A stretch of 64,000 nucleotides of DNA from Streptomyces sparsogenes (GCF_001704635.1 NZ_MAXF01000031.1:29086-93085), one strand, 5' to 3'. Counted from the stretch's first letter, positions 26,158 to 35,059 are shown. The notes: a model not told the origin generated them from the sequence alone. Made by a program: numbers and translations.

Positions 26158-27418
26158 GCTGCGCGGCCCGGCGACCACCCCGCACCCCCTGGACGCCCGC
26201 GCGCTGGCCGCGCTGGCCGCCAACCCCGGCTGCCGCCGCCGCGCGCTGCTGGACGGGGCGGGCGTCGACAAGCTGGCGCTCGCCCAGGCGCTGGGGTCCC
26301 CCGCGGCCTTCGGCCAGTCCCAGTTCGCCCACCAGCGCGGCAACACCTTCGAGGCCCGGGTCAAGGCGGACGGCGGCCAGGCGCTGACGCGGCTGCTGCA
26401 CGAGCGGCTGCGCGACGGCTCCCCCGCGCCCGAGCCGGGCACCACCACCGTCCCCGACCTGACCGCCGCAGGCCCGCAGGGGCGCACCGCGCGCACAGCG
26501 CTGGCCCTGCGGGAGGCCACCGCGGCCGGGGGCTGGGCGCTGCTCGACCACCCCATGGTGAGCCTGGACATCGCGGGCTCCCCCGCCTTCCTCGAGCCGG
26601 ACGCGGTCGTGGTGCACCCCGACGGCTCCTGGACGGTCATCGAGATCAAGTCCTTCCCGATGGTGGACGGCTCGGCGGACCCGGCCAAGGTGGGCGCGGC
26701 GGCGCGGCAGGCCGCGGTGTACGCGCTGGCGCTCGACCGGGTGGCGGCCCTGGCGGGCGCCCGGGTGCGCCACGAGGTGCTGCTGGTCTGCCCGAAGGAC
26801 TTCTCCAACCTCCCCACCGCGGAGCTCGTGGACGTGCGCAAGCAGCTGGCCGTCACGCGACGGCAGCTGACCCGGCTCACCCGGATCGAGGAGATCGCCG
26901 CCACGCTCCCCGACGGCCTCACCTTCGACCTGCGGCTCGCGGACGACGGCCGTACGGTGACCCGGCCGGTGGAGGAGCTGAGGGCCGCCGTGGACGCGGT
27001 GGACGCCGCCTACGCGCCGGAGTGCCTGTCCGCGTGCGAGCTGGCCGTCCACTGCCGGGCCCGGTGCCGGGCGGCGGGCGGCGTGGAGTCGCTGGGCCGG
27101 GGCGTGCGGGGCGAGCTGGGCGGGCTCACGACCGTCGAGGCGGTGCTCGCCGCCGCGCTCGGCGAGGCCGCGGACGCCGACCGGCCGGCCCCGCCCACCG
27201 GCGACCCGGCGGTGGACGCCCTGCGCCGCGCGGCCGCCCTGCGCGCCGAGGCGCTGCGCGCCGCGCCCGCGGCCGTTCCGGCTGCCGGCCCCGCGCCCGC
27301 CCCGGGACCCGCTCCTGAGCCCGCCCCCGCGGCTGTTCCCGGACCCGCGGCCGGTCCCGCGGCTGTCCCCGGCCCCGCGGCTGTCCCCGGACCCGCCCAG
27401 GGGGCGGCATGTCGCTGA
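26003..27418 (+). CDS. Cas4/RecB-like PD-(D/E)XK nuclease with iron-sulfur cysteines
   Basis: About 471 residues from the GTG at 26003; the start is uncertain and lies inside the PAP2 gene, but conserved-looking sequence begins before the PAP2 stop. The nuclease core is EPDAV (Asp200), HPDGSWTVIEIKSF (Glu214, Lys216) and a following QAAVYALAL helix. A lone cysteine early on (NPGC, Cys77) plus a late cluster CLSACELAVHCRARC (Cys341, 345, 351, 355) matches the split four-cysteine pattern of Cas4, AddB and Dna2 nucleases that hold a 4Fe-4S cluster. The C-terminus is a Pro/Ala repeat tail. It overlaps the next gene by ten bases. It probably cuts DNA ends together with the helicase two genes downstream. 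Confidence 0.7.
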   Translation: MNGNGSLDSRAGTRTEAGAATAVAGRPARQPEAAGAGRPPRPGKALRQRLAELRGPATTPHPLDARALAALAANPGCRRRALLDGAGVDKLALAQALGSPAAFGQSQFAHQRGNTFEARVKADGGQALTRLLHERLRDGSPAPEPGTTTVPDLTAAGPQGRTARTALALREATAAGGWALLDHPMVSLDIAGSPAFLEPDAVVVHPDGSWTVIEIKSFPMVDGSADPAKVGAAARQAAVYALALDRVAALAGARVRHEVLLVCPKDFSNLPTAELVDVRKQLAVTRRQLTRLTRIEEIAATLPDGLTFDLRLADDGRTVTRPVEELRAAVDAVDAAYAPECLSACELAVHCRARCRAAGGVESLGRGVRGELGGLTTVEAVLAAALGEAADADRPAPPTGDPAVDALRRAAALRAEALRAAPAAVPAAGPAPAPGPAPEPAPAAVPGPAAGPAAVPGPAAVPGPAQGAACR

Positions 27419-29115
27419 TCACGGCCCTGGCCCGGATGGAGGCCGTCCGGGACCGGCGGGCGAGGCCGGTCGCCACGGTCCGCCATCGCCATCTGTCCGA
27501 CCGGCCGCTGGTCTTCGTGCCGCTGACCACCGCGGGCGAGGCCGGCGCCCCGCTGGGCGCGCTGGTGGGGACCGAGCGGGACGCCCCGCGCCTGCTGGTC
27601 GTGGCGCAGCCGCGTGACCGGGACCTGCGGTTCGCGTTCCTGGCGGAGCTGGCGGAGGTGGTGCTCCCGTATGTCGACTCGTACGCGGACGACGTCGATC
27701 TCGAGGAGCGCAAGGAGACCGACCCGGAGACCGGCAAGAAGGTGCCGGTCCAGGTCGAGCTGTGCGCGGACGCCCCGCAGCTGCTGGTGCCCAGCGGCGC
27801 GGGGGTGGAGTTCGTCCGGCTGCTCGGCCGGTCGATGCGGTTCCGGCGGACGGCGGAGCAGGACCCCGAGACGCCGTTCCCCGCGCCCGCGCGGGTCCCG
27901 CTGCTCGGGCGGTGGCTGACGCACTACGGGGAGCGGTCCCGGGTGCCCGGCTCGTGTCTGCTGCAGGCGATGACCGACCTGCTGACCCGGCACTGGGCGA
28001 CCGGCCAGAGCCATCTGGAGGACCAGCACCTGGGCGCGCTCCTGGCCTGGATCGACCCGCCGGACGGGATGCCGGGGGACGAGGCGGCGCTGCGCGCCGA
28101 GTCGGAGCGGGACGCGGGCGGGCAGCTGCTCTGCCCGCCCGCCGGACCCGCCACCGACCCGGCGTTCGACAACAAGCTGCTGGCCCCCGCGATGGCCCGG
28201 TACGACGCGGCGCGGATGGCGGTCGCCGGCGCCGAGGACGGGGCCCGCGCCGAGCGCCACCTCGCCGAGCTGCACCGCGCGGAGGCCGAGATCCGCGAGC
28301 TGATCGCGTCCCAGATGCGGCCCACCTGGGACGCGGTGTGGCGGGGTCTCGACCTGCTGCGCGCCCTCCCCGAGGGGGCGCGGGTGGCCGAGCGGTGGAA
28401 GCGGGACCGCTGGTCGTACACCGGGCACCGGGACCGGGTGCGCGCCGGGGAGCCGCCGCAGCCCAGGGTGGACGACGCGGTGACCGCCGCGCAGAAGCTG
28501 GCCGCCCGGGAGACGGCGCAGGCTCAGCTGGAGGCGCAGGAGGCGCTGGACGACCCGCTGGTGATGGCGGGGCGGCGGCTGGCCGGAGAGGCGTTCGCCG
28601 GAGAGGTGGCCGAGGTGGTCATGGCCTGGTCGGAGACGAAGGTGCCCCGGCCGCGCCCGCTGGTCACGGTCCGCACCGGGGACCGGCCGCACCTGGCCGA
28701 GGGGGTGAAGCTGTATCGCGTGCTGCCCGACGGCAGGACGCAGACCGGGGAGTTCGCGGGCTACGCCGAGCCGGACGGCCCGGACGGCCCCGCCGACCCT
28801 TCCGAACCGGACGGCCCTGCCGGACCTGCCGATCCGGACGAAGGCGCCGAACCCGCCCGCCCGGGCGACGTGCCGGAGGGCGCCGAGGGCGCGCTGGTGG
28901 TGCGGCTGACCGGCGGCATGGGGCGGGGCAAGACGCCCGAGCAGGGGTCGGTCCCGGAGCCGGGCGACCGCGTGTGCTGGACCCTGTTCGAGCACGCCCC
29001 GCGCGGCGGCCCGGAGCTGCCCGACCCGGAAGCCACACCCTGGACCCACGGTGGCCCGCCCGAGGCGGCCGTGGCACAAGCCCCCGACCCGGTGACCGAG
29101 GAGGACCTGCTGTGA
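27409..29115 (+). CDS. Unknown 568-residue protein of nuclease-helicase operon
   Basis: A soluble protein without a recognised domain. The N-terminal half is beta-rich (RPLVFVPLTTAGEAG, LLVVAQPRDRDLRFAFL). The central part is helical (MTDLLTRHWATGQSHLEDQHLGALLAWIDPP), followed by long charged helices with LHRAEAEIRELI and KLAARETAQAQLEAQEAL that could form coiled coil. The last roughly 130 residues are acidic and Pro/Gly-rich. It starts ten bases inside the nuclease gene and ends in a GTGA overlap with the helicase, so all three are translationally coupled and probably made in fixed proportion. Its role as scaffold or third subunit of a DNA-processing complex is inference. Confidence 0.75.
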   Translation: MSLITALARMEAVRDRRARPVATVRHRHLSDRPLVFVPLTTAGEAGAPLGALVGTERDAPRLLVVAQPRDRDLRFAFLAELAEVVLPYVDSYADDVDLEERKETDPETGKKVPVQVELCADAPQLLVPSGAGVEFVRLLGRSMRFRRTAEQDPETPFPAPARVPLLGRWLTHYGERSRVPGSCLLQAMTDLLTRHWATGQSHLEDQHLGALLAWIDPPDGMPGDEAALRAESERDAGGQLLCPPAGPATDPAFDNKLLAPAMARYDAARMAVAGAEDGARAERHLAELHRAEAEIRELIASQMRPTWDAVWRGLDLLRALPEGARVAERWKRDRWSYTGHRDRVRAGEPPQPRVDDAVTAAQKLAARETAQAQLEAQEALDDPLVMAGRRLAGEAFAGEVAEVVMAWSETKVPRPRPLVTVRTGDRPHLAEGVKLYRVLPDGRTQTGEFAGYAEPDGPDGPADPSEPDGPAGPADPDEGAEPARPGDVPEGAEGALVVRLTGGMGRGKTPEQGSVPEPGDRVCWTLFEHAPRGGPELPDPEATPWTHGGPPEAAVAQAPDPVTEEDLL

Positions 29116-30512
29116 CCGCCCCCCATCCGGCCACCGGAGGCGCCCCGGCCCCGGGAGGCACGCCCGGCGGGGCCGCCGACGGCGAGGCGTTCGACCCGGC
29201 GGCGGCCGCCGCCCGCGCGACGGAGGCGATCCTGCACGACACGCTCCACGGCCCGCACCGGGGCGTGGTCGTGGACTCCCCGCCCGGCGCGGGCAAGTCG
29301 ACGCTGGTGGTGCGCGCGGCCCGGGAGCTGGCGGCGGCCGGGCGGCCGCTGATGGTGGTCGCGCAGACCAACGCGCAGGTGGACGACCTGGTGGACCGGC
29401 TGGCCCGGGAGGACCCGGAGCTGCCCGTGGGGCGGCTGCACAGCAGCGAGCCGCACCCGTACGACCCGGTCCTCGACCAGCACCCCTCGGTGCGCGCCTC
29501 GGCCAAGGTCGCCGACCTCGCCGGGCTCGACGTGGTGGTCTCCACGGCCGCGAAGTGGGCGCACATCAAGGGCGTCGAGCCGTGGCGGCACGCCATCGTG
29601 GACGAGGCGTACCAGATGCGGTCGGACGCGCTGCTGGCCGTCGCGGGGCTGTTCGAGCGGGCGCTGTTCGTCGGCGACCCGGGGCAGCTGGACCCGTTCA
29701 GCGTGGTGGGCGCCGACCAGTGGGCGGGCCTGTCGTACGACCCGTCGGCGAGCGCGGTGAGCACGCTGCTCGCGCACAACCCGCAGCTGCCGCAGCACCG
29801 GCTGCCGGTGTCCTGGCGGCTGCCCGCGTCCGCCGCGCCGCTGGTGTCAGACGCCTTCTACCCGTACACGCCGTTCCGCAGCGGCACCGGCCACGGCGAC
29901 CGGCGGCTGCGCTTCGGCGTCCCCTCCGACGGCTCGGGCCCGGACCGGGTGCTGGACGAGGCGGCCGAGTCGGGGTGGGGGCTGCTGGAGCTGCCCGCCC
30001 GGCGGACGCCGCGCACCGACCCGGAGGCGGTGGGGGCCGTGGCCCTGGTGGTGCGGCGGCTGCTGGACCGGGGCGGGGCCGCGGTCAGCGAGCGGTCGGC
30101 CGATCCGGTGCCGCTGACGGCGGACCGGATCGCGGTAGGCACGGCCCACCGGGACCAGGCGGCGGCCGTCCGGGCGGCGCTGGCCGGCCTGGGGGTGGTG
30201 GGGGTCACGGTCGACACGGCCAACCGCCTCCAGGGGCGGGAGTTCGATGTGACGGTGGTGCTGCACCCGCTGTCGGGGCGGCCGGACGCGACGGAGTTCC
30301 ACCTGGAGACCGGCCGGCTGTGCGTGCTGGCGTCCCGGCACCGGCACGCGTGCGTCGTGGTGTGCCGGGCGGGCGTGGCCGAGCTGCTGGACGAGCACCC
30401 CTCGACCGAGCCGGTGCAGCTGGGGGTGACGGTGAAGTTCCCTGACGGGTGGGAGGCGAACCACGCGGTCCTGGCCCACCTCGCGGAACACCGCGTCAGC
30501 TGGCGGCCGTGA
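29112..30512 (+). CDS. SF1 helicase, Dna2/Upf1-like
   Basis: A 466-residue helicase with the superfamily 1 motifs in order: Walker A DSPPGAGKST (residues about 55-64), motif Ia VVAQTNAQ, Walker B VDEAY (163-167), motif III FVGDPGQLDPF, motif IV VSWRLP, motif V VDTANRLQGREFDVTVV and motif VI ASRHRHACVVV. The compact size and the Upf1-like motif V point to the Dna2/Upf1 branch rather than UvrD. The GTG start overlaps the previous stop as GTGA. In Dna2 a Cas4-like nuclease and such a helicase are one polypeptide; here they are separate genes flanking an unknown protein. Confidence 0.85.
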   Translation: MTAPHPATGGAPAPGGTPGGAADGEAFDPAAAAARATEAILHDTLHGPHRGVVVDSPPGAGKSTLVVRAARELAAAGRPLMVVAQTNAQVDDLVDRLAREDPELPVGRLHSSEPHPYDPVLDQHPSVRASAKVADLAGLDVVVSTAAKWAHIKGVEPWRHAIVDEAYQMRSDALLAVAGLFERALFVGDPGQLDPFSVVGADQWAGLSYDPSASAVSTLLAHNPQLPQHRLPVSWRLPASAAPLVSDAFYPYTPFRSGTGHGDRRLRFGVPSDGSGPDRVLDEAAESGWGLLELPARRTPRTDPEAVGAVALVVRRLLDRGGAAVSERSADPVPLTADRIAVGTAHRDQAAAVRAALAGLGVVGVTVDTANRLQGREFDVTVVLHPLSGRPDATEFHLETGRLCVLASRHRHACVVVCRAGVAELLDEHPSTEPVQLGVTVKFPDGWEANHAVLAHLAEHRVSWRP

Positions 30513-30715
30513 CCCCGCCCGGGCGCCTGCCCCGGCTCACTTGGCGGAGCGCCGTGTCATCCGGCGGCCGTCGGGTATGTCCCAGGCGCTCTTGCCCCCC
30601 GCGCGACAATGGGGGGAGAGAACGAGACAGCTCGGCCAGATAAGGCCGTCCGGCGGCGTCGCCGCGGGACGGCCCGAGGACCCTGGGGGTCCGACGACTC
30701 ATGAGGAGAGATCAC

Positions 30716-31081
30716 ATGCCCGAGCCGCATCCGGCTCAAGGCCCGCACGGCACCGCGCCCCGGCGGCTGAAACCCGCACCGCTGCTGTTCGAACCCGCCG
30801 CGGCCGTCGCGGACGAGGCGCACTTCTTCGACCTGGAGTCGATCGAGGACCCGCGCGAGCTGCTGTCCCGCTCCACGGAGCTGGTGCTCGCCTTCCGCGC
30901 CGCCACCGACCGCGCCATGGAGTTCCAGGCGATGGCGGCGGCGCAGCTCGCCGATCCACGCCGGTTCGACCGGCTGACCCCGGCCGTGATCGCGGAGCGC
31001 GCGGAGTGGACCGAGGACTACGCCAAGAAGATGGTCGAGTTCGGCCGCGAGCTGATGCGGGGCGGCGACGCGAAGGAGTGA
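30716..31081 (+). CDS. Small helical protein of unknown function
   Basis: A 121-residue protein. The ATG at 30716 has GAGGAGAG upstream; an ATG five codons earlier is less well placed. Basic Pro/Arg residues at the start give way to acidic helices (FFDLESIEDPRELLSRSTELVLAFRAATDRAMEF) and a C-terminal helix ending WTEDYAKKMVEFGRELM. There is no signal peptide or membrane segment. I do not recognise a family. It lies about 200 bp after the helicase and is probably transcribed separately. Confidence 0.6.
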   Translation: MPEPHPAQGPHGTAPRRLKPAPLLFEPAAAVADEAHFFDLESIEDPRELLSRSTELVLAFRAATDRAMEFQAMAAAQLADPRRFDRLTPAVIAERAEWTEDYAKKMVEFGRELMRGGDAKE

Positions 31082-31219
31082 GTCCGGCGTCTTTCGCCGG
31101 ACGCGTGGCCGCCGCTGGCCGGTGGCATATGCGGGCGGAAGATACCGCACCCCCCATCGTCACGTACCGGTTTTACCTCATTCCCCTCCGTAGTCTCCTC
31201 CACCGGTAAGTGTAGAAAC

Positions 31220-31789
31220 ATGAGCAGATGGCCTCGGGACTCACATCACGCCGCCGCCTACGTCACCCCCGCCGGAGCCGACTGGCTGGCCTCGGCCAGT
31301 GCCTGCCCGCGTAGCGTGCACGCGCTGTGGGCCCAGTCGCCCTCCGTGCCGGTCACCCTGCCGTGCGGCACCGCCTTCGACGTGGTCAGCATGGACGCGC
31401 TCTTCGGCCGCCGGGTGGTGAGCCGGTTATGGACCGACGGGCCGGGCACCGGCCCGGTGGCGACGCAGCGCGACCGCGTCATGCTGTTCGCCGCTCCGGG
31501 CGCGGCCCGGCGGCTCGGCGCGCTGCTCGGCTGGGAGGAGTGGGCGGCGACCGCGCCGCCGCTGCTCTGCTACGGCTGGGGCGACGCGGTGACCGTCCCG
31601 CCCCCGTATCCGCAGGAGACGCCCGCCCCCGCGAGCACCGGCCGGTGGCTGGTCGCCCCGGACGTACGGCGGCCCTGGCTGCCCGGCCCCGAGGCGCTGC
31701 TGTGGGCGTGTGTCCGGGCGGCCCGCGCGGCCTCCCAGCTCCTCGGCCGCACGCCTGTGACCAGCGCACCCGCCGTTTTTCCGGGCTGA
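31220..31789 (+). CDS. Conserved protein, primase/polymerase-like fold suspected
   Basis: A 189-residue protein beginning MSRWPRDSHHAAAYVTPAGADWLASAS. The pattern CPRSVHALWAQSPSVPVTLPCGTAFDVVSM, with the later RDRVMLFAAPGAARRLGALLGW, is familiar from Streptomyces proteins annotated as bifunctional DNA primase/polymerase N-terminal-like and usually encoded beside tRNA genes. Catalytic acidic residues of a working primase are not evident. It ends about 57 bases before tRNA-Lys. The annotation is from recollection of the family and is tentative. Confidence 0.6.
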   Translation: MSRWPRDSHHAAAYVTPAGADWLASASACPRSVHALWAQSPSVPVTLPCGTAFDVVSMDALFGRRVVSRLWTDGPGTGPVATQRDRVMLFAAPGAARRLGALLGWEEWAATAPPLLCYGWGDAVTVPPPYPQETPAPASTGRWLVAPDVRRPWLPGPEALLWACVRAARAASQLLGRTPVTSAPAVFPG

Positions 31790-31845
31790 GGGATACGGAT
31801 TTTCACTCCGCCGGATCCGGGTGCTAAGGTCTTCTACGTCAGCAG

Positions 31846-31919
31846 GCGCCGCTAGCTCAGTTGGTTAGAGCAGCTGACTCTTAATCAGCGGGTCCGGGGT
31901 TCGAGTCCCTGGCGGCGCA
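31846..31919 (+). tRNA. tRNA-Lys (anticodon CTT)
   Basis: A complete cloverleaf of 74 bases. The acceptor stem GCGCCGC pairs with GCGGCGC, the D arm is GCTCAGTTGGTTAGAGC, the anticodon stem GCTGA/TCAGC encloses loop CTCTTAA with anticodon CTT at 31880-31882, and the T loop is TTCGAGT. The CCA end is not encoded. It marks the junction between conserved chromosome and the polyketide cluster. Confidence 0.97.
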
Positions 31920-31929
31920 CCGACAGTGG

Positions 31930-31960
31930 AAGGCCCCCTCGTCACGGCGAGGGGGCCTTT
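31930..31960 (+). terminator. Terminator after tRNA-Lys
   Basis: AAGGCCCCCTCG pairs perfectly with CGAGGGGGCCTT over 12 bp with a six-base loop, followed by T. It lies 10 bases after the tRNA and is a strong intrinsic terminator. Confidence 0.9.
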
Positions 31961-32005
31961 CGCGTGGCGGCGACCGCCACGGCCGAGGGGAAGGGGAGAC
32001 GCGCG

Positions 32006-32608
32006 ATGCCGACGGGAGTAGCCCTCCGCGACGCCCGCGAGCAGCTGTTCGACGCCGCGGAGCGGGTCCTGCTCCGGGACGGGCCGAGCGCGCTGACCAG
32101 CCGGGCGGTGACCACCGAGGCGGGCTGTGCCAAGGGGGTCCTGCACCGCCACTTCGCCGATTTCGACGCCTTCCTCGCCGAGCTGGTGCTGGACCGGATC
32201 GCCCGGATCGACGACCAGGCCGCCGCGCTGCGCGAGGCCGCCGGGACCGGCACCGTCGCCGACAACCTCACCGGCGCGCTGAGCGACCTCTTCGAATCGG
32301 TCGCCGTGGCGATCGTCAGCCTGATCACGTTCCGGGACGACCTGCGCGCCCGGCTGCGGCAGGACAGGCCGACCGGCGTCCCGCTGCTGGCCGAGGCCAC
32401 GGCGATGATCGCCGCCTATCTGACCGCCGAGCGCGACCTGGGCCGCGTCGCGGCCGACGCGGACGTCGACACGCTCGCCCCCACCCTGATCGGCGCCGGG
32501 CACCTGCTGTTCGCCGACCGGCACGGCGCCCCGCCCGGGGCCGGGGCCGTCCGCAAGGTCGTCACCACGGTCGTCGGCGGCGTCCTGCGGGAACCGCCGT
32601 CGGCGTGA
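32006..32608 (+). CDS. TetR-family regulator at cluster boundary
   Basis: A 200-residue regulator. The ATG at 32006 follows AAGGGGAG; a GTG at 31964 lies right against the tRNA terminator and is rejected. The DNA-binding domain has LFDAAERVLLRDGPSALTSRAVTTEAGCAKGVLHRHFADFDAFL. The ligand domain includes IVSLITFRDDLRARL. The gene converges with the first sugar gene of the polyketide cluster with only seven bases between stops. It could regulate the cluster or an unlinked locus; no palindrome resembling its operator was found. Confidence 0.85.
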   Translation: MPTGVALRDAREQLFDAAERVLLRDGPSALTSRAVTTEAGCAKGVLHRHFADFDAFLAELVLDRIARIDDQAAALREAAGTGTVADNLTGALSDLFESVAVAIVSLITFRDDLRARLRQDRPTGVPLLAEATAMIAAYLTAERDLGRVAADADVDTLAPTLIGAGHLLFADRHGAPPGAGAVRKVVTTVVGGVLREPPSA

Positions 32609-32615
32609 GGCGGCC

Positions 32616-33671
32616 CTACGAGGCGCCTGCCGGCGTGCGCTCCGCCGCCTCCCGGATCTCGTCCAGGAGCTGCGCCTGACGCAGCACGACGGCCGGGCCG
32701 GCCACCGCGTCCTCCCCCTCCGGCGTGTCCTCCCCCTCCGGCGCGTCCCCGCCGTCCCTTACTGCCGTGACCGCCGTGACCGCCGTGACGGCCCGGGCGA
32801 AGGCGGCCAGGGTGTTCGTCACCTGGTCGTCGCGCTCCACCGGCAGCTCCTCCTCGCGGTCGGCGCGCCGCAGGCGGATCCGGGGGCGGAAGTCGGCGGG
32901 CGGGGTGTAGGCCCGCTCGACGGTCAGCCGCCCCTCGGTGCCCCACAGCTCGTACATGGCCACGTACGGGTGGTCGAGCCCGAAGGTCAGCTGGGCGGTG
33001 ACCCCCTGGGGTGTGCACAGCACGGCGGCGCCGGAGGTGTCCACCCGCCGCCCGGCGCCGTGGCTGAGCACCGCGCCCGCGACCCGCAGGCCCGGGCCCA
33101 GGAAGTGCAGCGCCGCGCGCACCGGATACACGCCGACGTCCCACAGCGCGCCGCCGCCGAGAGCCGGGTCGTAGCGGATGTCCGAGTCGTCGAGCCGGGG
33201 GATGGCGAACGCGGCGTGCAGGGCGCGCGGTTCGCCGATCGCGCCCTCGGCGAGCGCCGCGCGCACCGCCTCGTGCTGGCGGTGGTGGACGAACATCACG
33301 TTCTCCCGCAGCACCAGACCGCGCTCGCGGGCGAGGGTCAGCAGTTCGGCGGTGCGCGCCCGGTCGGTGGTGAGCGGCTTCTCCGCCAGCACGTGCTTGC
33401 CCGCGCGCAGCGCCGCCTCCACCCACCGCGCGTGCAGGGCGGCGGGCAGCGGTACGTACACCGCCTCCACCTCCTCAAGCGCCAGCAGCTCCGCGTATCC
33501 GGTCACCGGTCGGCAGCCGTACTGCCGCGCCGTCTCCACGGCCCTGGCCCCGTCCCGGCTGGCGACCGCCACCAGCTCGGTGCCGGGCGCGGCCGAGATG
33601 GCCGGCAGCATCCGGCGCCGCGCGAAGGCGGAGCAGCCCAACACACCTATGCGCAGTTCCGCGTCGCTCAT
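32616..33671 (-). CDS. NDP-hexose 3-ketoreductase (Gfo/Idh/MocA family)
   Basis: A 351-residue NAD(P)-dependent oxidoreductase. The Rossmann motif IGVLGCSAFARRRMLP is at the N-terminus, followed by VEAVYVPLPAALHARWVEAALRAGKHVLAEKP, the family lysine (EKP), and GGGALWDVGVYPVRAAL with the conserved Asp. It works after the 2,3-dehydratase encoded just upstream, reducing the 3-keto group to give a 4-keto-2,6-dideoxyhexose. Its ATG overlaps the dehydratase stop (ATGA). The C-terminal region contains two small repeats (AVT units and PEGED units) that look like recent slippage. It is the last gene of the left-hand sugar operon. Confidence 0.88.
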   Translation of the reverse strand: MSDAELRIGVLGCSAFARRRMLPAISAAPGTELVAVASRDGARAVETARQYGCRPVTGYAELLALEEVEAVYVPLPAALHARWVEAALRAGKHVLAEKPLTTDRARTAELLTLARERGLVLRENVMFVHHRQHEAVRAALAEGAIGEPRALHAAFAIPRLDDSDIRYDPALGGGALWDVGVYPVRAALHFLGPGLRVAGAVLSHGAGRRVDTSGAAVLCTPQGVTAQLTFGLDHPYVAMYELWGTEGRLTVERAYTPPADFRPRIRLRRADREEELPVERDDQVTNTLAAFARAVTAVTAVTAVRDGGDAPEGEDTPEGEDAVAGPAVVLRQAQLLDEIREAAERTPAGAS

Positions 33672-35059
33672 CGGCCGTCCTCTCCCATCGCCGCCAGACA
33701 GGCCAGCAGCGTACGCGCCTGGACGTTGACGTAGTGGCCGTGCCGGACCAGAGAGCGCAACTGGGCCGGGGTGACCCAGCGGTAGCCCGGCGGCGGGTCC
33801 AGCGGGGCCCGGTCGGTCTCCACGACCAGGGTGCGGCTCTCCGCGTTCAGGAACCGCCCGCCCTCCTCCGAGTGCACCGCCTCGTAGCGCACCCGGCCGC
33901 CCGCGTCCTGGACGAGGTCGAGGAAGGGCGGTCGGTGCTCGGGCGGCAGCCGGTCCCAGTTGCCTGGGGTGCACTGGACGGTGGGCCCCAGCTCGACCGT
34001 GTCCAGGAAGCCGCCCTCGACGCGCGCGTGCGCGAGCACATGCAGGACGCCGCCGAACCGCCGCGCCACGAAGGCGGTGATCCCGGTCCCCACCGGCTCG
34101 AACAGCGGCTGGGTCCAGCTGCTCACCTCCCGGCTGTCCGCCCGCACCGACACCGCCACGACCTTGAAGTACCTGCCGTCCTCGTGGTCGATGGACATGT
34201 CGCCGCGCCGCCAGCCGGGCACGGAGGCGAGCGGGACGCGCTCGGTGCGCAGCGCGCGCCGCGAGCGCTCGCCGGTGAACCAGGACCGCAGCTCGGCGTC
34301 GGTATGCAGCGCCGAGGTGCCGGGATCGTGGTCCGGCACACAGGACAGCACCGTGCGCGCGTCCATGTTGACGACCAGGTCCCGGTGGAGCAGCGCGTTG
34401 ATCTGACCGAGGGTCAGCCAGCAGAAGTCGTCCTCCAGCGGGACCTCGTCCAGCGCCTCCACGAGCATGTTGCGGTTGCTCTTGCGGTAGAACCACGAGC
34501 CGTGTTCCGACTGGAGGGTGTCGGCGACGACCCGGCCGCGCCCGGGCCGGACGAAGTAGTCCAGGTACTTCACGTCCTGGCCGTTGTGCACCTTGGTGTA
34601 GTTGCTCCGGGTCGCCTGCACGGTGGGCGACAGCTGGAGCAGATTGGGGTTGCCCGGCTCCATCTTGGCCTGCATCAGGAAGTGCAGGACCCCGTCGAAC
34701 TCCTTGGCCAGGATGCCGAGGATGCCCACCTCGGGCTGGACGATGATCGGCTGCCGCCAGCGGGGGTACGGGCCCTCGTCGGTGGCCGCCGACAGCCCCT
34801 CGACCGTGAAGAAACGCCCGCTGCGGTGCGTCAGATCGCCGGTGTCCTCCTGGAACGACCAGCCGTCGAGACCGGCGAACGGGATGCGGTCCACGGCGAA
34901 GTGGTGGGCCCGCCCGCGGGCGGCGAGCCAGCGGCCGAAGTCCTCGGTCCGCAGGTGGGCGCCGTGGCTCTCGGCGGCCGACCGGGCCAGCCGGGCAGTC
35001 AGGCCCGGGTCCTCGCGGGGCCGCGGTACGGGGCGGGTCGGCAGGCCGGTGGTCAGCAC
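33668..35059 (-). CDS. NDP-hexose 2,3-dehydratase
   Basis: A 463-residue enzyme of the family that removes the C2 hydroxyl from NDP-4-keto-6-deoxyglucose. It shows the family's internal duplication: FGRWLAARGRAHHF with FFTVEGLSA, YPRWRQPI, GILAKEFDGVLHFLMQAKMEPGN and SPTVQATRSNY in the first half, and SWFTGERSRRALRT, FVARRFGGVLHVLAHARVE and GPTVQCTPGNW in the second. The start is a GTG at 35059 inside the end of the preceding glycosyltransferase (seven-base overlap); the much longer open frame to 36064 is read through that other gene. It commits the sugar to the 2-deoxy series and implies olivose- or rhodinose-type sugars. Confidence 0.94.
   Translation of the reverse strand: MLTTGLPTRPVPRPREDPGLTARLARSAAESHGAHLRTEDFGRWLAARGRAHHFAVDRIPFAGLDGWSFQEDTGDLTHRSGRFFTVEGLSAATDEGPYPRWRQPIIVQPEVGILGILAKEFDGVLHFLMQAKMEPGNPNLLQLSPTVQATRSNYTKVHNGQDVKYLDYFVRPGRGRVVADTLQSEHGSWFYRKSNRNMLVEALDEVPLEDDFCWLTLGQINALLHRDLVVNMDARTVLSCVPDHDPGTSALHTDAELRSWFTGERSRRALRTERVPLASVPGWRRGDMSIDHEDGRYFKVVAVSVRADSREVSSWTQPLFEPVGTGITAFVARRFGGVLHVLAHARVEGGFLDTVELGPTVQCTPGNWDRLPPEHRPPFLDLVQDAGGRVRYEAVHSEEGGRFLNAESRTLVVETDRAPLDPPPGYRWVTPAQLRSLVRHGHYVNVQARTLLACLAAMGEDGR

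Noticed and set aside
26003..26760. Reading the nuclease as a CRISPR Cas4.
   Set aside because: The Cys and nuclease motifs are Cas4-like, but there are no other cas genes or repeats; the helicase partner fits a Dna2-type role better.
31846..31921. tRNA-Lys as an attachment site with a second copy of its 3' end in the window.
   Set aside because: No direct repeat of the tRNA 3' end and no integrase gene were seen in the 32 kb that follow.
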